Below, piece by piece: positions 56,711 through 64,000 of a DNA stretch of 64,000 nucleotides; the stretch's first letter is position 1, and each line of letters opens with the position of its first letter. The notes beneath the pieces are model-generated. The model did not search any database, was not told where the DNA came from, and saw nothing but the letters and a program-made list of their open reading frames with translations. This DNA is from Hymenobacter psychrotolerans DSM 18569. Its GTDB lineage: Bacteria; Bacteroidota; Bacteroidia; Cytophagales; Hymenobacteraceae. The translations under genes and the position numbers were made by a program. Where the stretch lies: contig NZ_FRAS01000010.1 of the NCBI RefSeq assembly GCF_900142395.1, positions 62,001-126,000 of the forward strand, read 5' to 3'.

Positions 56711-57770
56711 ACCGTTTGGTATAATCAGCCAGCAGGCCTTCGTAAATCCAGTTAGCCAGGGCCTGGCGGTTGTCGGGCACCAGGAAGCGGCGCTGGTCCT
56801 TGCTGTTGCGGATGTTGCCCAGCTCCATAAACACGGCCGGGGCGCGGCTGTTGCGCACCTCGTACAAAGTGCCGCGCTCCGACACATTGCCGGAATACGG
56901 GCGGTTGGGCTGGGCCCGTTTGTAGCGGGCCGTGAACACCTTATGAATGTTTTTTGCCAGCCGCAGCCCCAGGGCGTTGCCGGGGTGGTGGTAGAAGAAC
57001 ACGTCGATGTTTTGGCCGGCGCTGCGGCTGTCTACGTGCAGCGCAATGAGGCGCTGATAGGCACCCTTGTGGCGGGTGTGCAGGCGGTTGACCTCGGCAA
57101 TGCGCTTGCGCAGCCGATATACCTGGCTGAGCGGAATAACCTGGTTGGGGTAGCCGATTTCGTCGTGGTCGGTTTCCAGCACGGCTTCGTCGCGGATACC
57201 GTCGTTGGGGTCCTGCACCATCATATACACCGTGGCGCCGTGCTCCATCAGTACCCGGGCCAGCCGAATGGTCACGTCGTAGGCGTACTCGTCCTCGGCC
57301 AGATTATGGGTGCCGTACTGGCCGATAGCGCCTGGGTCGGGGCCGCCGTGGCCGGGCGAGAGGTAGTACACCGCCCCGCGCAACGCCCGGTCGCGCACCG
57401 GCACGGGGCTGTACCGGGGCCCGAAGAGCTTGGCCGGCAGCAGTGGCTGGGTACTGATGCCGCGCGAAGTAGGGTTGCGGGCCTGCCGGCTGCCGGCTTT
57501 TGACTTCGCCGCCGTGGTTGCTGCCTTAGGCGCGGCAGCCGGCAGCACGTAGCTGCGGCCCACCACCAGGCCACCCGCTTTTGTAAGCCGGCCCTGGTTC
57601 AGCCGCCGAAACTGCTGCTGTTGCTGGCGGGTATTGAGGCCGTAGCGCTGGAGCAGCACCTGCACCCCGTCGCCGCGGCGGGCTACTGCTTTGCGGGCCT
57701 TGGACTGGCTGAAAGCACCACCGGAAATCAGAAAAAGCAGGACAAGAAGGACAGCGGTGCGCAATGGCAA
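56709..57770 (-). CDS. N-acetylmuramoyl-L-alanine amidase (AmiC type)
   Basis: A 353-residue exported cell-wall hydrolase. A signal peptide (1-21, ending GGAFSQ) leads to a LysM-like region (DGVQVLLQRYGLNTRQQQQQFRRLNQGRLTKAGGLVVGRSYVLP). The Amidase_3 domain has YYLSPGHGGPDPGAIG, LAEDEYAYDVTIRLARVLMEHGATVYMM, LIALHVDSRSAGQNIDVFFYHHPGN and the catalytic Glu in VFMELGNIRN. It splits stem peptides from N-acetylmuramic acid in peptidoglycan. Its 3' end meets the nested repeat. Confidence 0.9.
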   Translation of the reverse strand: MPLRTAVLLVLLFLISGGAFSQSKARKAVARRGDGVQVLLQRYGLNTRQQQQQFRRLNQGRLTKAGGLVVGRSYVLPAAAPKAATTAAKSKAGSRQARNPTSRGISTQPLLPAKLFGPRYSPVPVRDRALRGAVYYLSPGHGGPDPGAIGQYGTHNLAEDEYAYDVTIRLARVLMEHGATVYMMVQDPNDGIRDEAVLETDHDEIGYPNQVIPLSQVYRLRKRIAEVNRLHTRHKGAYQRLIALHVDSRSAGQNIDVFFYHHPGNALGLRLAKNIHKVFTARYKRAQPNRPYSGNVSERGTLYEVRNSRAPAVFMELGNIRNSKDQRRFLVPDNRQALANWIYEGLLADYTKR

Positions 57771-57906
57771 AGGGCGTAAAAAGGTGAGCGAAGCAGCGGT
57801 CCGGGCCGGGCTGCCCCTGCAACATACGGCTCCGAATCAGGCTGGAAGCTCAGGCAACGGGGGCTACCAGCCTGCAAAAAAGGCAGTAAATCTTCGGATT
57901 ACGAAC

Positions 57907-57941
57907 AAAAAAGGCCCGCAGCTACGCCGCGGGCCTTTTTT
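57907..57941 (-). terminator. terminator hairpin
   Basis: AAAAAAGGCCCGC pairs with GCGGGCCTTTTTT around 9 bases, 136 bases upstream of the amidase start. Its place suggests that it ends a small transcript read on the minus strand (see 57940-58261). Confidence 0.75.
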
Positions 57942-58261
57942 AATATACTGTAAATACGATGTTATCGGGCGTGCTGATGGTAGTTTCGATGGTCTCCCGC
58001 GCGCTGTCCTTTTTGCCGAGTGCCATACGCAAAGGCAGGAATCGGTCCTTGTCAGGCGGCACGGCTGGTGGCAGCTTCTGCAGGGGCCGGGAGGCGGCTG
58101 CTGCTGTGCAGCCGAGAGGCAGCAGCTGAGGTACTACGGTCGGGCTCAAGCTCCGCGGGGCGCTGGTTGCAAGCCAAATACTGTTGCTTGTTATGGGGTT
58201 GCTTGGCTTCCTGATAAGTCAGCGAATCGCTCAGGGCGAGGCTTGCGAATTGATACAGCAT
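57940..58261 (-). pseudogene. possible small gene with a frameshift
   Basis: Two overlapping minus-strand frames: one starts ATG 58261 (MLYQFASLALSDSLTYQEAK) and ends near 58052; the other ends at 57940 with DKDRFLPLRMALGKKDSARE and ISTPDNIVFTVY, directly before a terminator. Joined by a single-base shift near 58055-58080 they would make one ~106-residue protein. The terminator placement supports a real 3' end. No family recognised; the join is speculative. Confidence 0.3.
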
Positions 58262-58511
58262 AGGAAAATCGGTTAGAAGGTGAGGCAGCTACAAAAGCAG
58301 ACGCGCAAGAGCCCGTTTTATTGCAGCTGAAAACGAAATCGTAACATAGCAGCCTCATCCGCCGCTACTTTCGGCCGCCGTTTACCGGGCTATAGTGCAG
58401 CAGCTGGCAGGTTTGAGAAGTACGTAGAGCTGCGTGTTTTGGTACACTCATCCAACATATGGCATGCTTGTGCGTCAGCTTAGTAGTGCCACTCACTTCG
58501 CCTCTAGTACA

Positions 58512-58928
58512 ATGCCTACTCCCATCCCCAGGAAAATCCTGGCGCGCCAGCACCAGATTACCGCCGACTTCACCCGCCTCGTGCACGCCCATATAGACGA
58601 TATAGTGGCCGGGCGGGCTACCGAGGCGCTGGAAATCCGGGATTTTGCCGGGCAGCTCTGCATTCATCCTACGCACCTGAGCAACATGCTCAAACTTACC
58701 ACCGGCGAGGCCCCCTGCGCTATCTACGAGCGGAAGCTGGTGGCCGTATCCAGGGAGTTGCTGAGCGACCCGCGCCAGTCGGTGGCGGCAGTAGCGGCCC
58801 GCCTCACCTACGACCCGTCCAACTTCACCAAGTTTTTCAAGCGTTTCGTGGGCGTCACGCCCCGGCAGTACCGGGAGGAGCTGTGGGCCGGGCAGCGGGC
58901 CGAAAAAACGGAAACTGTCACCAGTTAA
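58512..58928 (+). CDS. AraC-family DNA-binding protein
   Basis: A 138-residue protein with an AraC-type double HTH in the C-terminal part: FAGQLCIHPTHLSNMLKLTTGEAPCAIYERKLVAVSRELLSDPRQSVAAVAARLTYDPSNFTKFFKRFVGVTPRQYREEL. There is no separate ligand-binding domain, so it may be a short regulator. ATG 58512 (MPTPIPRKI) is preferred to a longer form that has no recognisable content. The SDR gene starts 75 bases downstream, so the two are probably co-transcribed and this protein likely regulates that oxidoreductase. Confidence 0.88.
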   Translation: MPTPIPRKILARQHQITADFTRLVHAHIDDIVAGRATEALEIRDFAGQLCIHPTHLSNMLKLTTGEAPCAIYERKLVAVSRELLSDPRQSVAAVAARLTYDPSNFTKFFKRFVGVTPRQYREELWAGQRAEKTETVTS

Positions 58929-59003
58929 TCTGAACTACTCACCAGAGCGGTGCGGCTTCAGGGCCGGACCTTTGCCTGCATCATTCAACCGCACCGGATC
59001 AGT

Positions 59004-59765
59004 ATGAGCACCACCAAAATAGCCCTGGTAACGGGCGGCAGCCGGGGCCTCGGCAAAAATATGGCCCAGCACCTGGCCCAGAAAGGCCTGGACGTTATCC
59101 TGACTTACCACAGCAAAAAGGACGAAGCGGAGGCCGTGGTGGCCGAATTGCAGGCCCTCGGCCGCAAAGCCGCCGCCCTGCAGCTGGATGCGTCCAACGT
59201 AGGCAGCTTCACGGGGTTCTTCGAGCAGGTGAAGGCCACGCTACGCGAAACCTTCGGCACCGACCGGTTCGATTTCCTCATCAACAACGCCGGCACGGGC
59301 CTCTACCAACCCTACGGCCAGGTGACGGAGCAGCAGTTCGATGACATGCTGAACATCCATTTCAAAGGCCCGTTTTTCCTGACCCAGCAGGCGCTGCCCC
59401 TGATGAATGATGGCGGCGGTATCGTCAATATCTCCTCGGGCCTGACGCGCATCATCTACCCCAATTCCGCCACCTACGCCAGCATGAAGGCCGCCATGGA
59501 GACGCTCACCAAGTACCAGGCGAAGGAACTGGCCGGGCGCCGCATCCGCGTAAACATTGTGGCTCCCGGCGCCATCGAAACCGACTTCGGTGGCGGCCGC
59601 ACCCGCGACAACAAGGACGTAAACGCCCATATTGCCAGCCTCACGGCCATGGGCCGCGTGGGCCTGCCCACCGACGTCGGGCCCGTGGTAGCTTTCCTCT
59701 GCACCGAAGAAGCTGGCTGGATTGATGCCCAGCGCATCGAAGTATCAGGCGGGCAGGGCATCTGA
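59004..59765 (+). CDS. short-chain dehydrogenase/reductase
   Basis: A 253-residue SDR. The Rossmann motif is VTGGSRGLGKNMAQHLAQKG (TGxxxGxG); INNAGTG (NNAG), IVNISSGL with the catalytic Ser, Y-A-S-M-K (YxxxK) and NIVAPGAIETDFGGG complete the classical set. An N-terminal cofactor Arg/His region (LTYHSKKDEAEAVV) suggests NADPH use. Substrate unknown. The C-terminus WIDAQRIEVSGGQGI is the usual SDR end. ATG 59004 is used. It sits directly after an AraC-type gene. Confidence 0.93.
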   Translation: MSTTKIALVTGGSRGLGKNMAQHLAQKGLDVILTYHSKKDEAEAVVAELQALGRKAAALQLDASNVGSFTGFFEQVKATLRETFGTDRFDFLINNAGTGLYQPYGQVTEQQFDDMLNIHFKGPFFLTQQALPLMNDGGGIVNISSGLTRIIYPNSATYASMKAAMETLTKYQAKELAGRRIRVNIVAPGAIETDFGGGRTRDNKDVNAHIASLTAMGRVGLPTDVGPVVAFLCTEEAGWIDAQRIEVSGGQGI

Positions 59766-59782
59766 TTCTGCCGCCCCGCCCA

Positions 59783-59830
59783 CAACGACAACGGCCGCCT
59801 TCCTGGGTAGGAAGGCGGCCGTTGTCGTTG
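59783..59830. terminator. bidirectional terminator after the SDR gene
   Basis: CAACGACAACGGCCGCCTTCC pairs perfectly with its complement (21 bp) around a 6-base loop. It sits between convergent SDR and membrane protein genes. Confidence 0.9.
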
Positions 59831-59844
59831 CGGGCAGGGCGTAC

Positions 59845-60309
59845 TTACACGCGAAACAGCGGACGTTCCGGATTCCAGATGCCCCACGGAATCATTACGA
59901 GCACCAGCAGCAGCGCAATCAGGAACCAGGTGAAGGCTTTCTTGTGCTTGAGCACCGGGTCAATGGCCTTTTTGGAAAGGCTGCGGCCTACCTGCGCCGC
60001 CACCACGGCCAGCAGCATGCCCACCAGGTGCTCAACGCCCCAGAAGCGGCCCATTGGGTCTTTCATGACAGCGCCACCGGCGGTTTCGAAAGCCTTCATC
60101 CCGAACGGACTCAGTCCGAAATACAGAATCAACCCCAGCAGCAGCTGCAGGTGCATAGATCCCACGAAGGCAGCGCCCATGCCGTTGTCGGCGCCCAGGT
60201 AGGGCTTGCGGCCCTGCCAGCCCGCAAAGGCCCGGAACAGAGCAATCAGGCCAAAAACGAGGACGAGCCAGCGCGTCCAGGAGTGTAGCAGCAGTACGGT
60301 TGAGTACAT
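59845..60309 (-). CDS. hypothetical four-helix membrane protein (cytochrome b-like length)
   Basis: A 154-residue membrane protein that begins MYSTVLLLHSWTRWLVLVFGLIALFRAFAG and has SMHLQLLLGLILYFGLSPFG and RFWGVEHLVGMLLAVVAAQVG, with single His residues in helices 1, 2 and 3. Similar Bacteroidota proteins are often labelled cytochrome B-like, but haem ligation is not certain. The last helix ends MIPWGIWNPERPLFRV. Transcribed convergently with the SDR gene. Confidence 0.8.
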   Translation of the reverse strand: MYSTVLLLHSWTRWLVLVFGLIALFRAFAGWQGRKPYLGADNGMGAAFVGSMHLQLLLGLILYFGLSPFGMKAFETAGGAVMKDPMGRFWGVEHLVGMLLAVVAAQVGRSLSKKAIDPVLKHKKAFTWFLIALLLVLVMIPWGIWNPERPLFRV

Positions 60310-60418
60310 AAGCAGAAATCAGTAGGTGAGGAGTTGAGCGGTAAAGGTCGGGGGCGCGGGCGAAAATGCCGCGCGGCTGCCGGGAAATTTGCGGTTGCGG
60401 CCGTTTGGGCCGGCCGGG

Positions 60419-61030
60419 TCAGGCCTCGCAGGAGAGCCCCGGGTTCTGTGGTTGCGCAGAGTCTCCGAACAGGCTGGGGGCCAGGTCGTGCTTGTGGCCC
60501 TCGAACGCAAAACGCTTTTCCTGCACAAATAACTCGCCTTCCTGCCGCAGAATAGCGAGGTTGTTGATGTTGAGCTTCAGGTTGAAGGTGTGCCGGTTGA
60601 GGTACTGCATCACGGGGCCCAGCAGCTCGGGCGTGGTGTCATGCAGAGCCAGCGAGATATGCGGCAGCCAGCAGTCGGGGCCACTGAACTTGTCGGTGCG
60701 CAGGCACAGAGGGGCCGTTACCTGCAGAATGCGCTGGTGCAGCAGGTTTAGGTCGTTGGAGCGCAGCACCGGAATGTAGATAACCGGATTGGGTCCCGGA
60801 AAAACGCCCAGCCCGGTGGTATGCGCCACAAACGGCCGCGTAGAGCGGGCCACATCGCGCAGCACCTGCTTCAGCGCCGACAGCTTGCGGACTCCCGCCA
60901 GCTGGTAGGTAATGTGCGGGTCCGGGGTAGCCTGCACATCATCAAGGCCGAACTCGGTTTCGAGACTTTTGATGAGGCGGTTGATACGCTCCGCGTTCTG
61001 CTGGTTCAAAAGGGAGGTGATGGCAAGCAT
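60419..61030 (-). CDS. 2'-5' RNA ligase family (2H phosphoesterase) protein
   Basis: A 203-residue two-histidine phosphoesterase. Motif 1 is PDPHITYQLAG and motif 2 is WLPHISLALHD, each with the H-x-T/S pattern; these define the fold of ligases and cyclic phosphodiesterases acting on RNA 2',3'-phosphates. It ends with a long C-terminal extension ending LSCEA. ATG 61030 (MLAITSLLN) is chosen; the seven codons upstream are not conserved. Biological substrate is unknown. Confidence 0.85.
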   Translation of the reverse strand: MLAITSLLNQQNAERINRLIKSLETEFGLDDVQATPDPHITYQLAGVRKLSALKQVLRDVARSTRPFVAHTTGLGVFPGPNPVIYIPVLRSNDLNLLHQRILQVTAPLCLRTDKFSGPDCWLPHISLALHDTTPELLGPVMQYLNRHTFNLKLNINNLAILRQEGELFVQEKRFAFEGHKHDLAPSLFGDSAQPQNPGLSCEA

Positions 61031-61437
61031 AGGTTCTCTAACTGCTAACACAGGTGGTTGGTTGGCCTTCGGGCCGGCCGCCGGCTTAAAAATAGTGACT
61101 GAAGCCCACTATGCTGAGGTAAGACAAGCCGCCGGCCGGCCGGCCAGGGCCGGCACTATGCCTCGGAAGGGTTGTGCGGAAGTGGTACGCTGCAGGCCGG
61201 CGGGCGTAAGCGGGCCCCAAGGTAGACCGTTCGGTTCGGATTCGGGCTTCTGCTCAGCCAGGGCGTGTGGACAGCAAAGAAAAAACGGTCATTCCGAGCT
61301 TGTCGAGGAATGCCGGCCTGTTGTGGAGCTGGTTGCTCTACCTGGCTATACAGCCTAGGCCGGCTCAAAACAATAACTAGCTGGCTGGCTTAACCATCAG
61401 TCTGTTTCCTTCCGTAAGGGGAGGGCTATTACCTGGT
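61031..61437. other. intergenic region with a solo half-repeat
   Basis: This 407-base gap separates divergent genes. It holds a single half of the dispersed palindrome (GGTCATTCCGAGCTTGTCGA at 61288 onward) without its partner, and two GCCGCCGGC-rich runs near 61068-61085 and 61128-61148. No gene was found. The region near 61420 leads into the frameshifted gene. Confidence 0.55.
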
Positions 61438-61439
61438 TT

Positions 61440-63042
61440 GTGTCTGAGCCTGCTGTTATTTCTTCGCTGCGTCTACTGCCACCGCGCCGCGCCGCCGGTG
61501 GGGCAGGAACATTCTGCTGCTACTGCTGTCCCTGGTTGGGCTGGGAGTAGTGGCCGTCGTGTTTTTTCTGGACCCCTGGCCGCACCGCACCCTCGAAGAC
61601 CAGGTAGCCACCGCCAGCCGGGGCCGCTACCAGCTGCGTATCGGGGAGCTGAAAACCAGCCTCTGGCAAGGCGCCGCCACCGTGCGCCACGTGCAACTCT
61701 TCACCGCCGCCACCAGCCCCGCCGCCGACACTACCACGCTACCGGATATCCGCCTCGACCTGGGCGAACTGCGCGTGACGGGCACGTTACGCTGCCGGCT
61801 CAGGCGCCGCCGCCGCCGCACCAGCTGCTGGCGCCGTATCTGCCGCGCATCAGGGTGGCGGGCGTGCGCCTGACGGGAGGGCGCCTGCGCGTGGCGGGCA
61901 CAGAGTGGGCCCCGGCCGTGCAGAATATAAACCTCCGTGCTGCCGGCCTGCACATAGGGCCCAATGCCTACAACGCGCCCGGCTTCCTCTATTACGCCCG
62001 CTCCTGGCAGGTGCAGACGGGCCGCGCCCGGGTCGCTTTCAACGCGCCGTACTACCGCCTGGCTGTCGGCTCGATGCGCCTGGACACGCGGCAGCAGACC
62101 CTGGTGCTGGGGCTGGTGCAAATGGCGCCCACCATGACCGTAGCAGAGCAGGCCCGTCGCAAAGGGCATCAGGCTGCGCACGTTACGCTTCGGCTACCTG
62201 AGCTGGCGCTGCAGGGCCTCGATTTTCCGGCACTGCTGCGCCGGGGCAGCCTGCGCGCCCGGCAGCTGGACCTGCGGAACGGCCGTATCGTCACCAGCAG
62301 CGACGGGCGCTTTCCCGTCAATCCCCGGCAGTCGGTGGCTACGCCTGAGGCCATTGGTCGGCTGCCATTTCGGGTAGATGTGCGACAGGCGCGCATTACC
62401 AACGCCGGAATCCGCATGATTTACCGCTCCCCACGCAGTGCGCAAATCGGCGTTATGGCTATTCAGGAGCTCACGGCTACTCTGCGCAACATCAGCAACG
62501 ACCCGCGCCACATGAGCGCCGCTACGCCCATGACCGGCGAGGCGACGGGCGTGCTGCAAAAGAAAAGCCATGCCCGCCTCCGGCTGCAGGCCAACCTGCT
62601 CGACCCCGCCGGCCGCCACACGCTGCAGGGGGGCTTTTCGGCGGCTCCTCTGGCCATGCTCAACCCCATGGTGGTGCCCACGCGCGGTATTCGGCTCCGC
62701 AGCGGCCAGATCGAGCAGATCCGGTTTGAAATGCAGCTGGACCGGCAGCAGGCCCGGGGCACCATGTGGGCGCAGTACTATGGCCTCAAGCTCGACCTGC
62801 TCAACAAAAAGAACAAACGCGGCGTGCTGCACCGGGTGGGCACTACCCTGGCCAACGGCGTGTTCCTGCGCGACAACAACCCCCGCCAACCCGGCCAGGA
62901 GCTGCAAACCGGGCAGATGAACTCGGACCGGCAGCTGCGCTTCTCGGTGTTCTCGCTGTGGCGGCAGGGGCTGGTCAGTGGGCTGCTCAACAGCGCCGGC
63001 GTGCCGAAGCCCTTGGCCAAAAAGCTCAGCGAAGCCGAATAA
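61440..63042 (+). pseudogene. AsmA-like membrane protein, interrupted by two frameshifts
   Basis: Three consecutive frames make one protein. Frame A starts with GTG 61440 (SEPAVISSLRLLPPRRAA); frame B gives RWGRNILLLLLSLVGLGVVAVVFFLDPWPHRTLEDQV and GELRVTGTL; frame C, from about 61793, gives LPAQAPPPPHQLLAPYLPRIRVAGVRL through LAKKLSEAE to the stop. Both shifts are equivalent to one missing base and fall in GC-rich runs (61485-61500 and about 61793). The protein has one N-terminal membrane anchor and a large envelope domain with AsmA/DUF748-like repeats. A sequencing slip is as likely as true decay. Confidence 0.75.
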
Positions 63043-63165
63043 GAACCTTGCGCAGCAACCAGCTACATACAAGCGGGCCGGCTGCCGCCGAAAAAATAAA
63101 GGCTTGAGCTATGAGCTGAACCGTAAAGGCGGAAGCGGATGAAGTCCGGGAGTTGAACTCTTCCC

Positions 63166-63173
63166 TATTTTTG
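63166..63173 (+). promoter_or_regulatory. -7 promoter element (TATTTTTG)
   Basis: An exact TAnnTTTG, 72 bases upstream of the ATG at 63246. No -33 TTG at the right distance, so a single-element match only. Confidence 0.4.
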
Positions 63174-63245
63174 TGCATTGGCTGAATTACGCGTCCTGCT
63201 GTTGAATCGTGCTGAGACTTACCCCACGCTACCCACGCTTCTTTT

Positions 63246-63608
63246 ATGTCTGAAACCTTATTCGATGTCAACCTGCAGCAGCTGCCCGAGGAGTACCTCA
63301 CCGGCGACTGGTGCGTGGCCGACCGGGTGCTGAATCGGAACAATCCGGATACGCCGCTGGCACGGGCCACACGGGTTTCGTTGCAGCCCGGCACGCTGCA
63401 AGTGCAGTCCTCCGAGCTGGACGACTCAGGGCACTGGAGTATGGAGCGCGACTCACTGCTGAGCCGGCCGTATCTGGAGCTGAGCCTGCTCCGGGAAGAA
63501 ACCCGCGCCCTCATCACCCGCCTGCGCCGCTCCACCGACGGCCAGCACAGCCAACTCAACCTGTATTTTCAGTCGGGCATGGAAATCCAGCTCGCCCGTC
63601 CTTGCTAA
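63246..63608 (+). CDS. hypothetical protein
   Basis: A 120-residue soluble protein, with ALITRLRRSTDGQHSQLNLYF near its C-terminus; it begins MSETLFDVNLQQLPEEYLTGDWCVADRVLNRN. I do not recognise it. It lies 13 bases before a PAS-domain sensor gene on the same strand, so it probably belongs to that transcript and may be an accessory factor. Confidence 0.72.
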   Translation: MSETLFDVNLQQLPEEYLTGDWCVADRVLNRNNPDTPLARATRVSLQPGTLQVQSSELDDSGHWSMERDSLLSRPYLELSLLREETRALITRLRRSTDGQHSQLNLYFQSGMEIQLARPC

Positions 63609-63621
63609 GCTTTTTGTGTTT

Positions 63622-64000
63622 ATGAACGCCGCATCTATCTCCAACGAAGAAAAACTGCGCCTTCAGGCCGAAGACCGATTCCGCTTCCTGGTCGACTTTA
63701 TTCCGCAGCTGGTTTGGTTCACCGACGCCACCGGGTTCCACACCTATTTCAACCAGCGCTGGACCGATTTTACGGGCTATACCCTGGCCGACAGCGTCGG
63801 GCCTGACATGTGGAACAACCTGCTGCACCCCGACGACCGGCAGCGCGCCCGCGACGTATGGGGCCATTCCCTGGCTACCGGCGAGTTCTACGAAATCGAG
63901 TACCGCTTCAAAGACAAGAATGGCGGCTACCGCTGGTTTCTGGGCCAGGCCCAGCCCCAGTTCGACGAAAACGGCCAGATAGCGCAGTGGTACGGCACCT
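63622..64000 (+). CDS. PAS domain-containing sensor protein (3' partial)
   Basis: The frame is open from ATG 63622 (MNAASISNEEKLRLQAEDRF) to the right edge. The visible 126 residues are a PAS domain followed by a PAC motif: LVDFIPQLVWFTDATGFHTYFNQRWTDFTGY, LLHPDDRQRARDVWGHSLATGEFYEIEYRFKDKNGGYRWFLGQAQPQFDENGQIAQWYGT. This is the start of a typical multi-PAS histidine kinase in Bacteroidota, but its output domain lies outside the window. Confidence 0.85.
   Translation, partial: MNAASISNEEKLRLQAEDRFRFLVDFIPQLVWFTDATGFHTYFNQRWTDFTGYTLADSVGPDMWNNLLHPDDRQRARDVWGHSLATGEFYEIEYRFKDKNGGYRWFLGQAQPQFDENGQIAQWYGT

Overview
The window looks like chromosome from a GC-rich member of the Bacteroidota, most likely Hymenobacter or a close relative (order Cytophagales). 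The main clues are two secreted proteins with type IX secretion (T9SS) C-terminal sorting domains, a TonB-dependent receptor with a carboxypeptidase-like N-terminal domain, paired LytS-type kinases and LytTR regulators, Bacteroidota-type promoters (TAnnTTTG), a futalosine-independent menaquinone (men) cluster, and DUF families common in this phylum (DUF3570, DUF4266, DUF6370, DUF6691, DUF3667). Both edges cut genes: a T9SS cargo protein at the left and a PAS-domain sensor protein at the right. No rRNA, tRNA, CRISPR array, transposase or prophage was found.

Layout. 1-5.2 kb: T9SS protein, a small HExxH protein and a large-subunit catalase. 5.2-10.8 kb: an OmpR-type two-component system divergent from an exported thioredoxin / ApbE / DUF4266 / DUF3570 operon, with two 11-bp-period CTTAAG repeats between them. 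10.9-12.2 kb: a VIT-type metal transporter and a membrane protein. 12.4-18.8 kb: a sulfur block with TlpA, ChrA, an ArsR regulator, TauE/SafE, a persulfide dioxygenase-rhodanese fusion, a free rhodanese and two YeeE/YedE half-transporters; one operator-like inverted repeat lies at three of its promoters. 19.1-30.1 kb: a low-GC orphan gene, a TonB receptor and a repeat protein under near-duplicate promoters, then two LytS/LytTR systems in convergent operons, one with PAP2-like and one with hydrolase, membrane and ABA4-like genes. 30.2-36.7 kb: hypothetical proteins, an M49 peptidase and a PKD/T9SS protein. 37.0-44.8 kb: menaquinone genes menE, menB, menD, menF and a hotdog thioesterase, with unrelated genes between menE and menB. 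44.9-49.9 kb: phosphatase, pyruvate dehydrogenase E2, HslV, a DUF4303-like protein and a deoxyhypusine synthase-like enzyme. 50.0-64.0 kb: an XRE regulator with a perfect 24-bp palindrome, DUF3667, DUF937-OmpA, a cystathionine gamma-synthase-family enzyme, photolyase, amidase, AraC regulator plus SDR, a 2'-5' RNA ligase-like protein, a frameshifted AsmA-like gene and the PAS protein.

Common themes are local regulatory logic (repeated sites next to the regulator that probably reads them) and a dispersed family of about 100-bp imperfect palindromes ending in GTCATCCTGAGC or GTCATGCTGAGC, present in seven intergenic regions. The strongest candidates for new biology are the exported flavin/thiol module with its two-component boxes, the ArsR sulfur regulon that also captures tlpA, the twin 21-bp-repeat promoters, and a tRNA 3'-end-like palindrome carried in frame inside menD. 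All functions are read from sequence motifs and remembered family features; no database search was run.
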